Of a stretch of DNA of 64,000 nt, positions 27,023 to 35,186 are shown in pieces. How positions within the stretch are numbered: position 1 is the stretch's first letter; each line of letters begins with the position of its first letter. The stretch is from positions 1 to 64,000 of the forward strand of contig NZ_QKZK01000014.1 in assembly GCF_003254275.1 (NCBI RefSeq). Reading direction: 5' to 3'. The notes under the pieces are model-generated. The model was not told the DNA's origin and searched no databases. It worked only from the letters and a program-made list of their open reading frames with translations. This DNA comes from Breznakibacter xylanolyticus. GTDB taxonomy: Bacteria > Bacteroidota > Bacteroidia > Bacteroidales > Marinilabiliaceae. Both the position numbers and the translations under genes were made by a program.

Positions 27023-28981
27023 ATGAAGCACATTCAAACCCTTCTCGCAGCCGTGGCATTTGCCCTGCCCTGCACGCTTGGGGCACAGAATCTGGTGGTG
27101 AAGGCCAACGCGCCCATTGCCGATATTCAGCCCACGATGTACGGAATTTTTTTTGAAGACATCAATTTTGGTGCCGATGGAGGTATTTATGCCGAGTTGG
27201 TGAAGAACCGCTCTTTTGAGTTTTACAAGCCCCTGATGGGCTGGACCACTGCGATGGCTCCCGAGGGAGTGGGCAGCGTGTTGATTAATAATCGCGAAGA
27301 TGCCCAGTCGGCCAACCCGCGATATGCAGCCATTAAAGTCAATGGCGGTCAGTTGTCGATGGTGAATGAGGGATTTCGAGGCATGGGCATCAAGGCCAAC
27401 CTCGATTATCACTTTTCGGTGTGGGCGCGTCAAAAAGAGCAATCCAACCTGAGCTTGGTGGTCGAGTTGAAGAATGCCAAAGGCGAAGTGGTTGGCAGCA
27501 CCACCGTGACACCCCAGGGTACCGAGTGGAAAAAGTACACCGCCAGTTTCAAGTCGTCACAAACCGATGCCAAGGGGCAGTTGTCGGTGACCTTTAAGGG
27601 TCAGGGGGCGATGGATGTGGACATGGTGTCGTTGTTTCCGGGTGATACCTGGAAAAACCGTCCCGGCGGTTTGCGTGCCGACCTGGTGCAATTGTTGGCC
27701 GACCTGAAACCGGGCTTTCTACGTTTTCCCGGAGGTTGCATTGTTGAGGGGCACGATTTGAGTGTGCGTTATCAGTGGAAGAAAACTGTTGGCCCCATTG
27801 AAGAGCGCGAGATGATTGTGAATCGTTGGAACACCGAGTTTGCTCACCGTCTCACCCCCGATTATTATCAGACTTTTGGATTGGGTTATTATGAATACTT
27901 CCTTTTGTCCGAAGATCTTGGGGCTGAGCCGCTTCCCATCATGAATTGCGGCATGGCCTGTCAGTTCAATACCGGCGAGGTGGTGCCGATGGATCAGTTA
28001 GATCCTTACATTCAGGATGTGCTCGACCTGATTGAGTTTGCCAATGGTGATGTGACGACCCAATGGGGGAAACTGCGTGCCGATATGGGTCATCCGGCTC
28101 CCTTTAACCTCAAGTATGTGGGGGTGGGCAACGAGCAGTGGGGAACACAGTACATCGAAAGGTTTGTGGTGTTTGAAAAAGCCATCAAAGCTAAATATCC
28201 CAACATCATAGTGGTGACCGGATCGGGGCCATTCCCCGATGGTGCGGACTTTGATTATGCCTGGGGTGAGCTCAAGAAGATGAATGCCGAAATTGTGGAT
28301 GAACATTACTACCGCAGCCCACAGTGGTTCCGCGATAATGCCACCCGTTACGACAGCTACGACCGCAAAGGTCCTAAGGTGTTTGCCGGTGAGTATGCTG
28401 CTCAAAGCGTGGCGATTGCCAGTCCCGATAACAAAAACAACTGGGATTGCGCTCTGTCGGAAGCCGCTTTTATGACCGGGTTGGAGCGTAATGCCGAGGT
28501 GGTGACCTTGACATCGTATGCCCCCTTGTTTGCCCATGTAGAAGCGTGGCAGTGGACGCCCGATATGATTTGGTTCGACAACCTGCGTTCGATGGGTACG
28601 GTGAACTACTACGTTCAAAAGATGTATTCGAATAATGCCGGTCATCAGGTGGTGCCCATGCTGCTCGACGGTAAAGCCATTACCGGTCAGGAGGGATTGT
28701 ATGCTACCGCAGCACTAGATAAGGAGACCAACGAAGTGATTCTGAAACTGGTGAATACCTCCAATCAGTCGAAAACGACAAATGTTGCTGTGGAAGGCGT
28801 TAAGAAGCTGGCTTCGAGGGGTAAGCAGATTGTGATGCAAGCCGACAGTAAAGATGCCATGAATACGCTGGATGAGCCAACGAAGATTTCGCCGGTTGAG
28901 TCGGTGATCAAAGTTAGTGGTAATAAAGTGAATGTGACGCTACAGCCGATGTCATTCACTGTGGTACGTGTCAAAAAATAA
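27023..28981 (+). CDS. GH51 alpha-L-arabinofuranosidase
   Basis: 652 residues with a signal peptide (LLAAVAFALPCTLGAQ). A short carbohydrate-binding-like segment (~130-210) precedes the TIM barrel. The acid/base Glu lies in VGVGNEQWG and the nucleophile Glu in VFAGEYAAQS, as in GH51. N-terminal MYGIFFEDINFGADGGIYAELVKNRSFE is a family landmark. A C-terminal beta domain ends PMSFTVVRV. It removes terminal arabinofuranosyl groups from arabinan fragments, probably in the periplasm. Last gene of the PUL, separated from GH43 by 177 nt with a module A repeat; a stem-loop follows at 29081. Confidence 0.95.
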   Translation: MKHIQTLLAAVAFALPCTLGAQNLVVKANAPIADIQPTMYGIFFEDINFGADGGIYAELVKNRSFEFYKPLMGWTTAMAPEGVGSVLINNREDAQSANPRYAAIKVNGGQLSMVNEGFRGMGIKANLDYHFSVWARQKEQSNLSLVVELKNAKGEVVGSTTVTPQGTEWKKYTASFKSSQTDAKGQLSVTFKGQGAMDVDMVSLFPGDTWKNRPGGLRADLVQLLADLKPGFLRFPGGCIVEGHDLSVRYQWKKTVGPIEEREMIVNRWNTEFAHRLTPDYYQTFGLGYYEYFLLSEDLGAEPLPIMNCGMACQFNTGEVVPMDQLDPYIQDVLDLIEFANGDVTTQWGKLRADMGHPAPFNLKYVGVGNEQWGTQYIERFVVFEKAIKAKYPNIIVVTGSGPFPDGADFDYAWGELKKMNAEIVDEHYYRSPQWFRDNATRYDSYDRKGPKVFAGEYAAQSVAIASPDNKNNWDCALSEAAFMTGLERNAEVVTLTSYAPLFAHVEAWQWTPDMIWFDNLRSMGTVNYYVQKMYSNNAGHQVVPMLLDGKAITGQEGLYATAALDKETNEVILKLVNTSNQSKTTNVAVEGVKKLASRGKQIVMQADSKDAMNTLDEPTKISPVESVIKVSGNKVNVTLQPMSFTVVRVKK

Positions 28982-29080
28982 TCAGAAAGGGTTGTAGATG
29001 CAGGTTTGTTTTGCAGATTTTGAGACCTGCTGATACAGCTGTTTTTTGATTCTCTTGATAATTTGTAGTTTGTGAAAAGT

Positions 29081-29120
29081 GACCGGTCATTCCCGATGTG
29101 GGGGTGGCCGGTTTGCTTTT
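29081..29120 (+). terminator. Terminator-like stem-loop after GH51
   Basis: accggtcattccc (29082-29094) pairs with ggggtggccggt (29101-29112) with small bulges, then a T-rich run. It probably ends the PUL transcript. The rest of 28982-29259 holds nothing else recognisable. Confidence 0.6.
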
Positions 29121-29259
29121 GTGGGTTGCGTATCGTGGTGCAGATGAAGCATTGGTGACTTGAATCTGCGTCATCTAAAAAATCAGCCCAGTTCATGCTC
29201 TCGTTTATGCTTTTGTTATCTTAGCTCGATGATTTTGATTTCCATGTAAATATATCACA

Positions 29260-30177
29260 ATGGATTTTCTTGAGATAGCGCAGGTTACCAAGCAGTATGG
29301 GAGTTATAAAGCCCTGGATTCGGTGAGTATCACGGTGTGTGAGAATCAGATTTATGGTTTGCTGGGACCTAATGGTGCCGGCAAGACGACGCTGATTCGC
29401 ATAATCAATCAAATTACCCGCCCCGATATGGGCGAGGTGCGGTTGCAGGGGAAGCCGATGACACGTGACGATATTTCCCTGGTGGGGTATCTGCCCGAAG
29501 AACGGGGGTTGTACAAAAAAATGAAAGTGGGGGAGCAAGCCCTCTATTTGGCGCAACTCAAAGGCATGAGCCGTCGCGATGCTTTGCGGGAGCTGAAGTT
29601 TTGGTTTGAGAAGTTTGAAATACAACCCTGGTGGGACAAAAAGGTTGAGGAGCTTTCAAAGGGTATGCAGCAAAAGGTGCAGTTTGTGACCACTGTGTTG
29701 CACCGCCCTCGTTTGCTCATCTTTGACGAACCATTTAGCGGTTTTGACCCCATCAATGCCAATCTTTTGAAAAACGAAATACAGGAATTGAAGCACCAGG
29801 GAGCCACTATTTTATTTTCGACCCACCACATGGCTTCGGTCGAGGAGTTGTGCGATGATATTGCCCTGATGAATCGTTCGCAGGTGATTCTCTCCGGGGG
29901 GGTGGATGAAATCCGACGTCAATATCAATCCGGCCGAATGCGATTGACCTACTCGGGGGATGTGGATTTAGCGTCGGTATTGCCCCTTGGGTGTTCATTG
30001 TTGTCGGACGCCCCGAGCCGTCAGCTTCGCGTTGCCGAGATTCAGAGTGCCAACGGGCTTGATGTGAATGCCATGCTGCGGGTGTTACTTCCTGTGATGT
30101 CCATTCATGGCGTTCATGAGGTTTTGCCATCGATGAATGAGATATTTATTCGTTTGGTCAAACAGTCCGGTGAGTGA
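29260..30177 (+). CDS. ABC transporter ATP-binding protein
   Basis: 305 residues with Walker A GPNGAGKTT, the signature LSKGMQQKVQF and Walker B LLIFDEPFSGFDP, followed by an H-loop STHHMASVEE. The ~80-residue C-terminal extension is typical of NatA/DrrA-type exporters. It pairs with the membrane protein encoded 36 nt downstream. Substrate unknown (candidates for this family are Na+, drugs or lipids). Confidence 0.93.
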   Translation: MDFLEIAQVTKQYGSYKALDSVSITVCENQIYGLLGPNGAGKTTLIRIINQITRPDMGEVRLQGKPMTRDDISLVGYLPEERGLYKKMKVGEQALYLAQLKGMSRRDALRELKFWFEKFEIQPWWDKKVEELSKGMQQKVQFVTTVLHRPRLLIFDEPFSGFDPINANLLKNEIQELKHQGATILFSTHHMASVEELCDDIALMNRSQVILSGGVDEIRRQYQSGRMRLTYSGDVDLASVLPLGCSLLSDAPSRQLRVAEIQSANGLDVNAMLRVLLPVMSIHGVHEVLPSMNEIFIRLVKQSGE

Positions 30178-30213
30178 ATCCTTGTTTGCCTTTTCTTTTT
30201 TTTAATCGATTTA

Positions 30214-31545
30214 ATGATATTCAACATGCCACATAAAATAGCCCTCATTATCCGTCGGGAATATCTTTCTCGGGTTCGAAAAAAAAGCTTTCTGGTTATG
30301 TCCATTCTTGGCCCCTTGTTGTTTGCGGCCATGTTGGTATTGCCGGCATGGTTTGCTTCACTTGACAGTTCTCAGGAGGTTCGCTTGGCTGTTTTGGATC
30401 CCGACGGTGTGTTTGGAAACGCTTTGGTCGATACCGAATCCATCAGGTTTGAGTCGATGCAAGGGATGGATGAGGCTGCGTTGCGCTTTGGGTATCGCGA
30501 CATGGGGTATCAAGCCTATCTGATTCCAGATGGTCAGGAAGGTGTGCGGGTGGTATCGCACAGTCCGGTGACCATGGATGTGAGAAACCATGTGGATCAT
30601 TGCCTTCGAGGATGGCTGCAACAGCAGTTTCTCGCATCGCGGCAAATTGAAGGACTCCCCGAAATTATTCGGGAGATGGACGGCATTCGTGTGAAGATGA
30701 CCACCGTGGTGGTGAGCGATGAAGGTGTTGAGCGAGAGAGTTCGTCGGAAATGACCATGCTGTTGAGTGTGGTGTTTTCGATGATGGTTTACCTGTTTGT
30801 GATGATTTACGGGGCGCAGGTGATGCGGGGCGTGATGGAGGAGAAGACCAGTCGCATTGTGGAGGTGATTGTGTCGTCGGTGCGACCCTTTGAGCTGATG
30901 ATGGGCAAGATTGTGGGCATTGCATTGGTGGCGCTCACGCAGGTGGGTATTTGGATTGTACTCACGGCGTTGTTGGTAAGCAGTCTTGGTCTCGTGGCGG
31001 GGAGTGGCGCCATCAGCTCGTCGGGAGTTCCCGCTCAGGTTGAGATGGTGACAGAACTTCAAGGAAGCGGTGCTTTTGAGGCGCAGATGGCAGCTGTGGT
31101 TGCGAAGGTCGATTGGGGCAGCATGGGTTGGTCGGTAGCCGCGTTTGTTTATTTCTTTTTGGGAGGCTACTTGTTGTACGCCGGTTTATTTGCCGCGGTG
31201 GGCTCGGCCATCGATGCCGAAACTGACAGTCAGCAGTTTGTGTTACCCATCATGATACCATTGATTTTGTCCATCTATGTGGCCATGTCGGCTTATCGTG
31301 ACCCGATGGGCGATTTGGCATTTTGGTTTTCGATGATCCCATTCACCTCGCCGGTGGTGATGATGGCGCGTTTTCCGTTTCAGATTCCTTTGTGGGAAAT
31401 CGTGTTGTCGATGGGAGTGCTGGCCGTGTCGTTTGTGGGGATGACCTGGTTTGCCGGGCGCGTGTATCGTACAGGTATTTTGATGTATGGCAAAAAGGTG
31501 AGCTACCGCGAGATGTGGCGATGGTTCCGAGAGGCGGGACGATGA
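30214..31545 (+). CDS. ABC-2 type permease (NatB-like)
   Basis: 443 residues; the ATG at 30226 (MPHKIALIIRREYL) is an alternative start. One N-terminal membrane helix (SFLVMSILGPLLFAAMLVL), a large extracytoplasmic loop (~50-170), then five or six helices including the family motif GVMEEKTSRIVEVIVSSVRPFELMMGKI. This is the ABC2_membrane_3 layout. It forms an exporter with the ATPase upstream. Confidence 0.9.
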   Translation: MIFNMPHKIALIIRREYLSRVRKKSFLVMSILGPLLFAAMLVLPAWFASLDSSQEVRLAVLDPDGVFGNALVDTESIRFESMQGMDEAALRFGYRDMGYQAYLIPDGQEGVRVVSHSPVTMDVRNHVDHCLRGWLQQQFLASRQIEGLPEIIREMDGIRVKMTTVVVSDEGVERESSSEMTMLLSVVFSMMVYLFVMIYGAQVMRGVMEEKTSRIVEVIVSSVRPFELMMGKIVGIALVALTQVGIWIVLTALLVSSLGLVAGSGAISSSGVPAQVEMVTELQGSGAFEAQMAAVVAKVDWGSMGWSVAAFVYFFLGGYLLYAGLFAAVGSAIDAETDSQQFVLPIMIPLILSIYVAMSAYRDPMGDLAFWFSMIPFTSPVVMMARFPFQIPLWEIVLSMGVLAVSFVGMTWFAGRVYRTGILMYGKKVSYREMWRWFREAGR

Positions 31546-31588
31546 CCGGATTGAATCGGGGCTACTGCCTGCGACTCTTGTATTTAAG

Positions 31589-31646
31589 ATAGTCCCGGAG
31601 GGACGGTATATAAAATAGGATGGGTTTCAATCCATCCTATTTTATT
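31589..31646. terminator. Terminator with adjoining gtcccggagggac repeat
   Basis: A perfect stem aaaataggatgg/ccatcctatttt (31613-31624/31634-31645) separates the convergent genes at 31545 and 31655. Directly before it stands agtcccggagggac (31592-31605), a palindromic word I know as a common dispersed element in this phylum. Confidence 0.8.
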
Positions 31647-31654
31647 GTTCAAGG

Positions 31655-32053
31655 TTATACGTTGGCAATGGCAGCGCAGAGCAGTTCCAGGAATTTCTGC
31701 ACCGGTTTGGCGGCCACCATTTTAATCATCGGGTTCATTTGAGCATCTGCCGCAACCACCACTTGTGCGCCGGTTGCAGTTGGCTGCAGGAGCACCGACA
31801 AGTGAAAGTTAAATGGCACCTTGCCGTGTCCGGTGTATTGGACGCGCGAGCAGGGTTCTTTTTGGGCGATGATGAGCCCGATTTCACCAATGCCATCCAC
31901 CGTAAATCGACAGGTGTTGCCATCTGTCTGCCAGTTTTTGACTTTTCCTTCGGGGAAAAGGTGTTCCATTTGTCGGAAGTCTTCCAGGATGGTGTAGATA
32001 TTTTCAGGAGTTTGGGTCGATGGTTGGGGGAGTGATTCGAAGTGGGTCATCAT
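31655..32053 (-). CDS. SRPBCC (START-like) family protein
   Basis: About 132 residues from tandem ATG codons (32053/32050): MMTHFESLPQPSTQTPENIYTILEDFRQ..., ending FLELLCAAIANV. The pattern (F..LSDFRNLEHLFP-like opening, a central IGLIIAQKEPCSRVQYTG strand and a long closing helix) fits small ligand-binding SRPBCC proteins, which hold hydrophobic ligands in a helix-grip fold. Ligand unknown. A longer frame from 32158 runs into repeat DNA and is unlikely. Confidence 0.72.
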   Translation of the reverse strand: MMTHFESLPQPSTQTPENIYTILEDFRQMEHLFPEGKVKNWQTDGNTCRFTVDGIGEIGLIIAQKEPCSRVQYTGHGKVPFNFHLSVLLQPTATGAQVVVAADAQMNPMIKMVAAKPVQKFLELLCAAIANV

Positions 32054-32056
32054 GAG

Positions 32057-32130
32057 AAGTGAAAGAGTGCAACAGTTCAATCGTACGTTTTCCTTACTCC
32101 TCCCCTTTGGGAGGTCGGGAGGGGCTTTGT
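32057..32130. repeat. Octamer-phased words plus module A-like hairpin
   Basis: gaagtgaa-agagtgca-acagttca is phased at 8 nt and is followed by ctcccctttgggaggtcgggagggg, a diverged module A. A further hairpin (caccccg...cggggtg, 32155-32181) may terminate pyrE. Confidence 0.65.
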
Positions 32131-32192
32131 TGGGAGTGTCTCTCCATTGACAACACACCCCGAACCATCAGGAACGGGGTGCGAAGAGGAAA

Positions 32193-32834
32193 TTATTTTG
32201 CAATGCCTTTCCAGTTGGCGGGATCTTTGCGCCATTCGTTGAGGGCTTCGATGTCGTTTTCGGAGACATAGCCGGTTTTAGAGGCCACCTGAATAAGGGT
32301 GGTGTAGTCGCTCAGGCAGTTGAGTTTGACACCTGCTTTTTCGAAGTTTTGCTGGGCTGTGGGAAATCCGTAGGTGAAGATGGCTAACATGCCCATCACT
32401 TCGTTTCCGCTTTTTCGGATGGCTTCCACGGCCTTGAGGCTGCTCCCGCCGGTCGAGATAAGGTCTTCGATGATCACCACTTTTTGTCCGGGGCGCAAGT
32501 CGCCTTCAATGAGGTTTTCCAAACCGTGTTCTTTGGGCGAAGAGCGCACATAGATGAACGGTTTGTTGAGCAGGTCGGCCACCAGAGCCCCTTGGGCGAT
32601 GGCGCCTGTTGCCACGCCGGCAATCACATCGGCATCGGCATAAAGCTCGCGAGCCATGTTGGCAAATTCGTTTTTAATATAAGTGCGCACATCGGCATGC
32701 GACAGTGCTTTGCGGTTATCGCAATAAATGGGCGATTGCCATCCCGACGCCCAAGTGAAAGGGTTTGAGGGTTGCAATTTTATTGCTTTAATTTGCAGCA
32801 ATTGATTGGCAATAATTTCAGCTACTTTTTCCAT
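32193..32834 (-). CDS. pyrE: Orotate phosphoribosyltransferase
   Basis: 213 residues. The PRPP-binding loop VVIIEDLISTGGSSLKAVE is unmistakable, and the upstream blocks ALSHADVRTYIKNEF and VIAGVATGAIAQGALVAD match OPRTase. It makes OMP from orotate and PRPP in de novo pyrimidine synthesis. Its start codon CAT (32832-32834) overlaps the ATG (32833-32835) of the divergent Nudix gene, so its promoter must lie inside that gene. Confidence 0.95.
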   Translation of the reverse strand: MEKVAEIIANQLLQIKAIKLQPSNPFTWASGWQSPIYCDNRKALSHADVRTYIKNEFANMARELYADADVIAGVATGAIAQGALVADLLNKPFIYVRSSPKEHGLENLIEGDLRPGQKVVIIEDLISTGGSSLKAVEAIRKSGNEVMGMLAIFTYGFPTAQQNFEKAGVKLNCLSDYTTLIQVASKTGYVSENDIEALNEWRKDPANWKGIAK

Positions 32835-33459
32835 GAAGCAAAGTTATAAGATATTTTTCAACGAGCGGGTGTTGCACATCTATCACCCTGAGCAGACGGC
32901 GGTTGAGCCCGCCCCAAATTCGGCGCTAAAATACGCAAATCGGGCGGAACTGCAAGAGCAGATTTTAAAATTCGCCGCCAGCAACAGTATGGTTCAGGCG
33001 GTGGTGTACAGCGATCATCCTTCCGCAACGTTGGAGGAGATAAAGGCAATGTTTCATTACATTGAGGCTGCGGGGGGCGTCGTGGAAGGGCCGGGAGGCT
33101 TTTTGTTGTGCATTCATCGGCTGGGTGTGTGGGATTTGCCCAAGGGCAAGGCCGAAGCCGGTGAGTTACCCAGCGAGACTGCACTTCGCGAAGTGGAGGA
33201 GGAATGTGGCATTGGCAATATTGCCCTGCGCGATAAAATCACCGATACCTATCATACCTACGAGCATAAGGGGAAGATGGTGCTCAAGCGCACGCATTGG
33301 TTTGCCATGTCGGTCGATGTTTTGCAGCCCCTCACGCCACAGCTGTCGGAGGACATTCTGGCAGCCGAGTGGTTGGGGCGCGACCGGTTAGGGGAGGTGT
33401 TGCAAAATACCTATCCCTCCATTGTAGAGGTGTTGGAAAAGGGGGGGTATGTGGAATGA
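32833..33459 (+). CDS. Nudix hydrolase
   Basis: About 208 residues starting MKQSYKIFFNERVLHI. The Nudix box GKAEAGELPSETALREVEEECGI follows GxxLCIHRLGVWDLPKGKAE. Residues ~1-75 form an extra N-terminal part found in Bacteroidota relatives. Substrate unknown; the family hydrolyses nucleoside diphosphates linked to other groups. It is divergent from pyrE with overlapping start codons; the longer frame from 32806 would run further into pyrE and is less likely. Confidence 0.88.
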   Translation: MKQSYKIFFNERVLHIYHPEQTAVEPAPNSALKYANRAELQEQILKFAASNSMVQAVVYSDHPSATLEEIKAMFHYIEAAGGVVEGPGGFLLCIHRLGVWDLPKGKAEAGELPSETALREVEEECGIGNIALRDKITDTYHTYEHKGKMVLKRTHWFAMSVDVLQPLTPQLSEDILAAEWLGRDRLGEVLQNTYPSIVEVLEKGGYVE

Positions 33460-33467
33460 GAGGAGTC

Positions 33468-33497
33468 TTGTTCCTTTCATTTCTACGATTATCTTTG
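33468..33497 (+). promoter_or_regulatory. Promoter of the outer-membrane protein gene
   Basis: TTG (33468-33470), 19 nt, TATCTTTG (33490-33497): a good match to the phylum -33/-7 consensus. Predicted leader ~30 nt. Confidence 0.7.
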
Positions 33498-33531
33498 CAT
33501 CGCAATAATTACTAACTTAAATTTTACGATT

Positions 33532-34125
33532 ATGAAAAAGACCCTTTTGGTATTTGCGCTGGCAGCCGTGGCCGGTGTTTCAGTAGTGGCTCAGCAAGGA
33601 AGTAAATGGCTGGGTGGTAGTTTAACGCTTGGATCAACCGATAATGGTTCCGGAACAGAAACGTCTTCGTTTTCAATCGCCCCATCTTTTGGTTATTATT
33701 TGAACGATGCCTGGGCAATCGGTATTGGTGTTGGATATTCAAGCAATACCACAGAAACCTCTAATGCCGAAACTAAATCAACCGGTCTTACCGTTAATCC
33801 TTTTGTGAGATATAAAGGATGGGAAATTGGTAAGTTTGCCATTTTTGGTCAGGCTAATTTGCTGTATTCATCCAATGAAACAGAAACCACCATTGGAGGT
33901 GTAACAGTAAAAGCTGATGGTAGCACCACCGGTTTAAATGTTGTACCCGGTTTGTCATACAATTTGAATGAGTCGTTTGCATTGGAGATGACTGCGCCAA
34001 GCATTTTTAACTATTACAGCAATTCCGATAATGGCCCATCAGGCATGTCATTCCTTTTCAATAGTGGTTATTCGATTCAAAGCTACTTGCTGAATCCTAC
34101 TTTTAGCTTTGTTTATAAGTTTTGA
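33532..34125 (+). CDS. Outer-membrane beta-barrel protein
   Basis: 197 residues with a signal peptide (TLLVFALAAVAGVSVVAQ) and alternating amphipathic strands (WLGGSLTLGSTDN, SFGYYLNDAWAIGIGVGYSS, FAIFGQANLLYSSN), ending in an aromatic residue (FSFVYKF) as expected for BamA-dependent insertion. Strand pairs and length fit an 8-stranded OmpA/OmpW-like barrel. Function unknown. Good promoter in front and terminator behind, so monocistronic. Confidence 0.85.
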   Translation: MKKTLLVFALAAVAGVSVVAQQGSKWLGGSLTLGSTDNGSGTETSSFSIAPSFGYYLNDAWAIGIGVGYSSNTTETSNAETKSTGLTVNPFVRYKGWEIGKFAIFGQANLLYSSNETETTIGGVTVKADGSTTGLNVVPGLSYNLNESFALEMTAPSIFNYYSNSDNGPSGMSFLFNSGYSIQSYLLNPTFSFVYKF

Positions 34126-34143
34126 TCGCGTAGTTTATGGTAT

Positions 34144-34176
34144 AAAAAAAAGGCAGTCGAAAGGCTGCCTTTTTTG
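34144..34176. terminator. Bidirectional terminator
   Basis: aaaaggcag/ctgcctttt (34148-34156/34165-34173) with an 8-nt loop, A-run before and T-run after, between two convergent genes. Confidence 0.88.
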
Positions 34177-34238
34177 TTTGTATTTTATTATTGTTGAAGC
34201 GGCATTGTGTGTAAGTTCTGAGTTTCACCAATGTGTCC

Positions 34239-35111
34239 TTACACTTCAATCCCCATGAAGTGCCGTAGCGCCCAACCCACGCCAAAGCTGAGTGCTGCCA
34301 CGCCAAAGCTGAGCAGGATCATCTCGGTAAATCGTGCGCCGAATTTCTCATCCTTCACCACGGCATAGTAATAGTTGAAGCCGGCAATGATGAGGGCGGC
34401 TGCCGAGAGGGTGAGACTCAGTGAGAGATAAACGTTGTCGAGCAGCAGGAACGGCATAATGAGGCACATGACTGTGAAGATGTAGGCCACGCCGGTGTAC
34501 CACGATGCTTTAATGGCTTTTTTGCCATTTTCTTCCGACTTGGTGGAGAGGTATTCAGAAGCGGCCATGGAGAAAGCCGCCGCGATGCCGGTGATGGAGC
34601 CTGTAAGGGCGATGAGCTGTGGGTTTTGCAGGGCAAAGGTAAGGCCGGCCAAGGCACCGGTCAGTTCCACCAGGGCATCGTTGAGCCCCAGTACCACCGA
34701 TCCCATGTAGTTGAGCCGTTCTTCCGATATCATCGCGATGAGTTCCTGTTCGTGTCGTTCTTCATCGGCCATGATGTCGGTGATCTGTGGCAAGGCAGCA
34801 AACTCGCCGTATTCGACTTGTGCCCGTTCTTCGTTTTTTTCCAGTAGTTTGATGGCGAAGGTCGGTCCCAGTGTTTTTGAAATCAATGAAAAAAGGACAA
34901 TTTGTGAGCGGATGGGCGACACGTCCGTTTGCGTCAGTCGTTTGAGCCAGTTGTAGTGCTTAATTTCGTCTTCGGCAATGCGATAAAGCACCTCCCGATT
35001 TTCGGGGTGGTGTTTTTGTTGTTCCGCGATTTTTCGGTAGATGTGGTGGCTGGTGATTTCCTGACGCTGGGCGGTCAAAATCAGGGTACGTTGGGAGGGG
35101 GTGAGTTCCAT
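34239..35111 (-). CDS. Ferritin-like/VIT1 membrane fusion protein
   Basis: 290 residues. The N-terminal ~140 residues are a rubrerythrin-like helical bundle with metal-ligand patterns (QEITSHH, AEDEIKHY, ADEERHEQE). The C-terminal half is a CCC1/VIT1 transporter domain with five hydrophobic helices and motifs GLNDALVELTGALAGLTFAL and FSMAASEYLSTKSEE. Such fusions (MbfA in rhizobia) export iron or manganese. Metal efflux at the inner membrane is the likely role; the exact metal is inferred. It is monocistronic between two terminators. Confidence 0.87.
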   Translation of the reverse strand: MELTPSQRTLILTAQRQEITSHHIYRKIAEQQKHHPENREVLYRIAEDEIKHYNWLKRLTQTDVSPIRSQIVLFSLISKTLGPTFAIKLLEKNEERAQVEYGEFAALPQITDIMADEERHEQELIAMISEERLNYMGSVVLGLNDALVELTGALAGLTFALQNPQLIALTGSITGIAAAFSMAASEYLSTKSEENGKKAIKASWYTGVAYIFTVMCLIMPFLLLDNVYLSLSLTLSAAALIIAGFNYYYAVVKDEKFGARFTEMILLSFGVAALSFGVGWALRHFMGIEV

Positions 35112-35152
35112 GTTGTTGATGAATGTTCAGGTTGGTAAATTTGTATATTAAC

Positions 35153-35183
35153 AAAAAAAGCCGGACAATGTCCGGCTTTTTGC
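35153..35183 (-). terminator. carA terminator
   Basis: A 12-bp stem aaaaagccggac/gtccggcttttt (35155-35166/35170-35181) with a 3-nt loop, just after the carA stop codon. Confidence 0.9.
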
Positions 35184-35186
35184 ATA

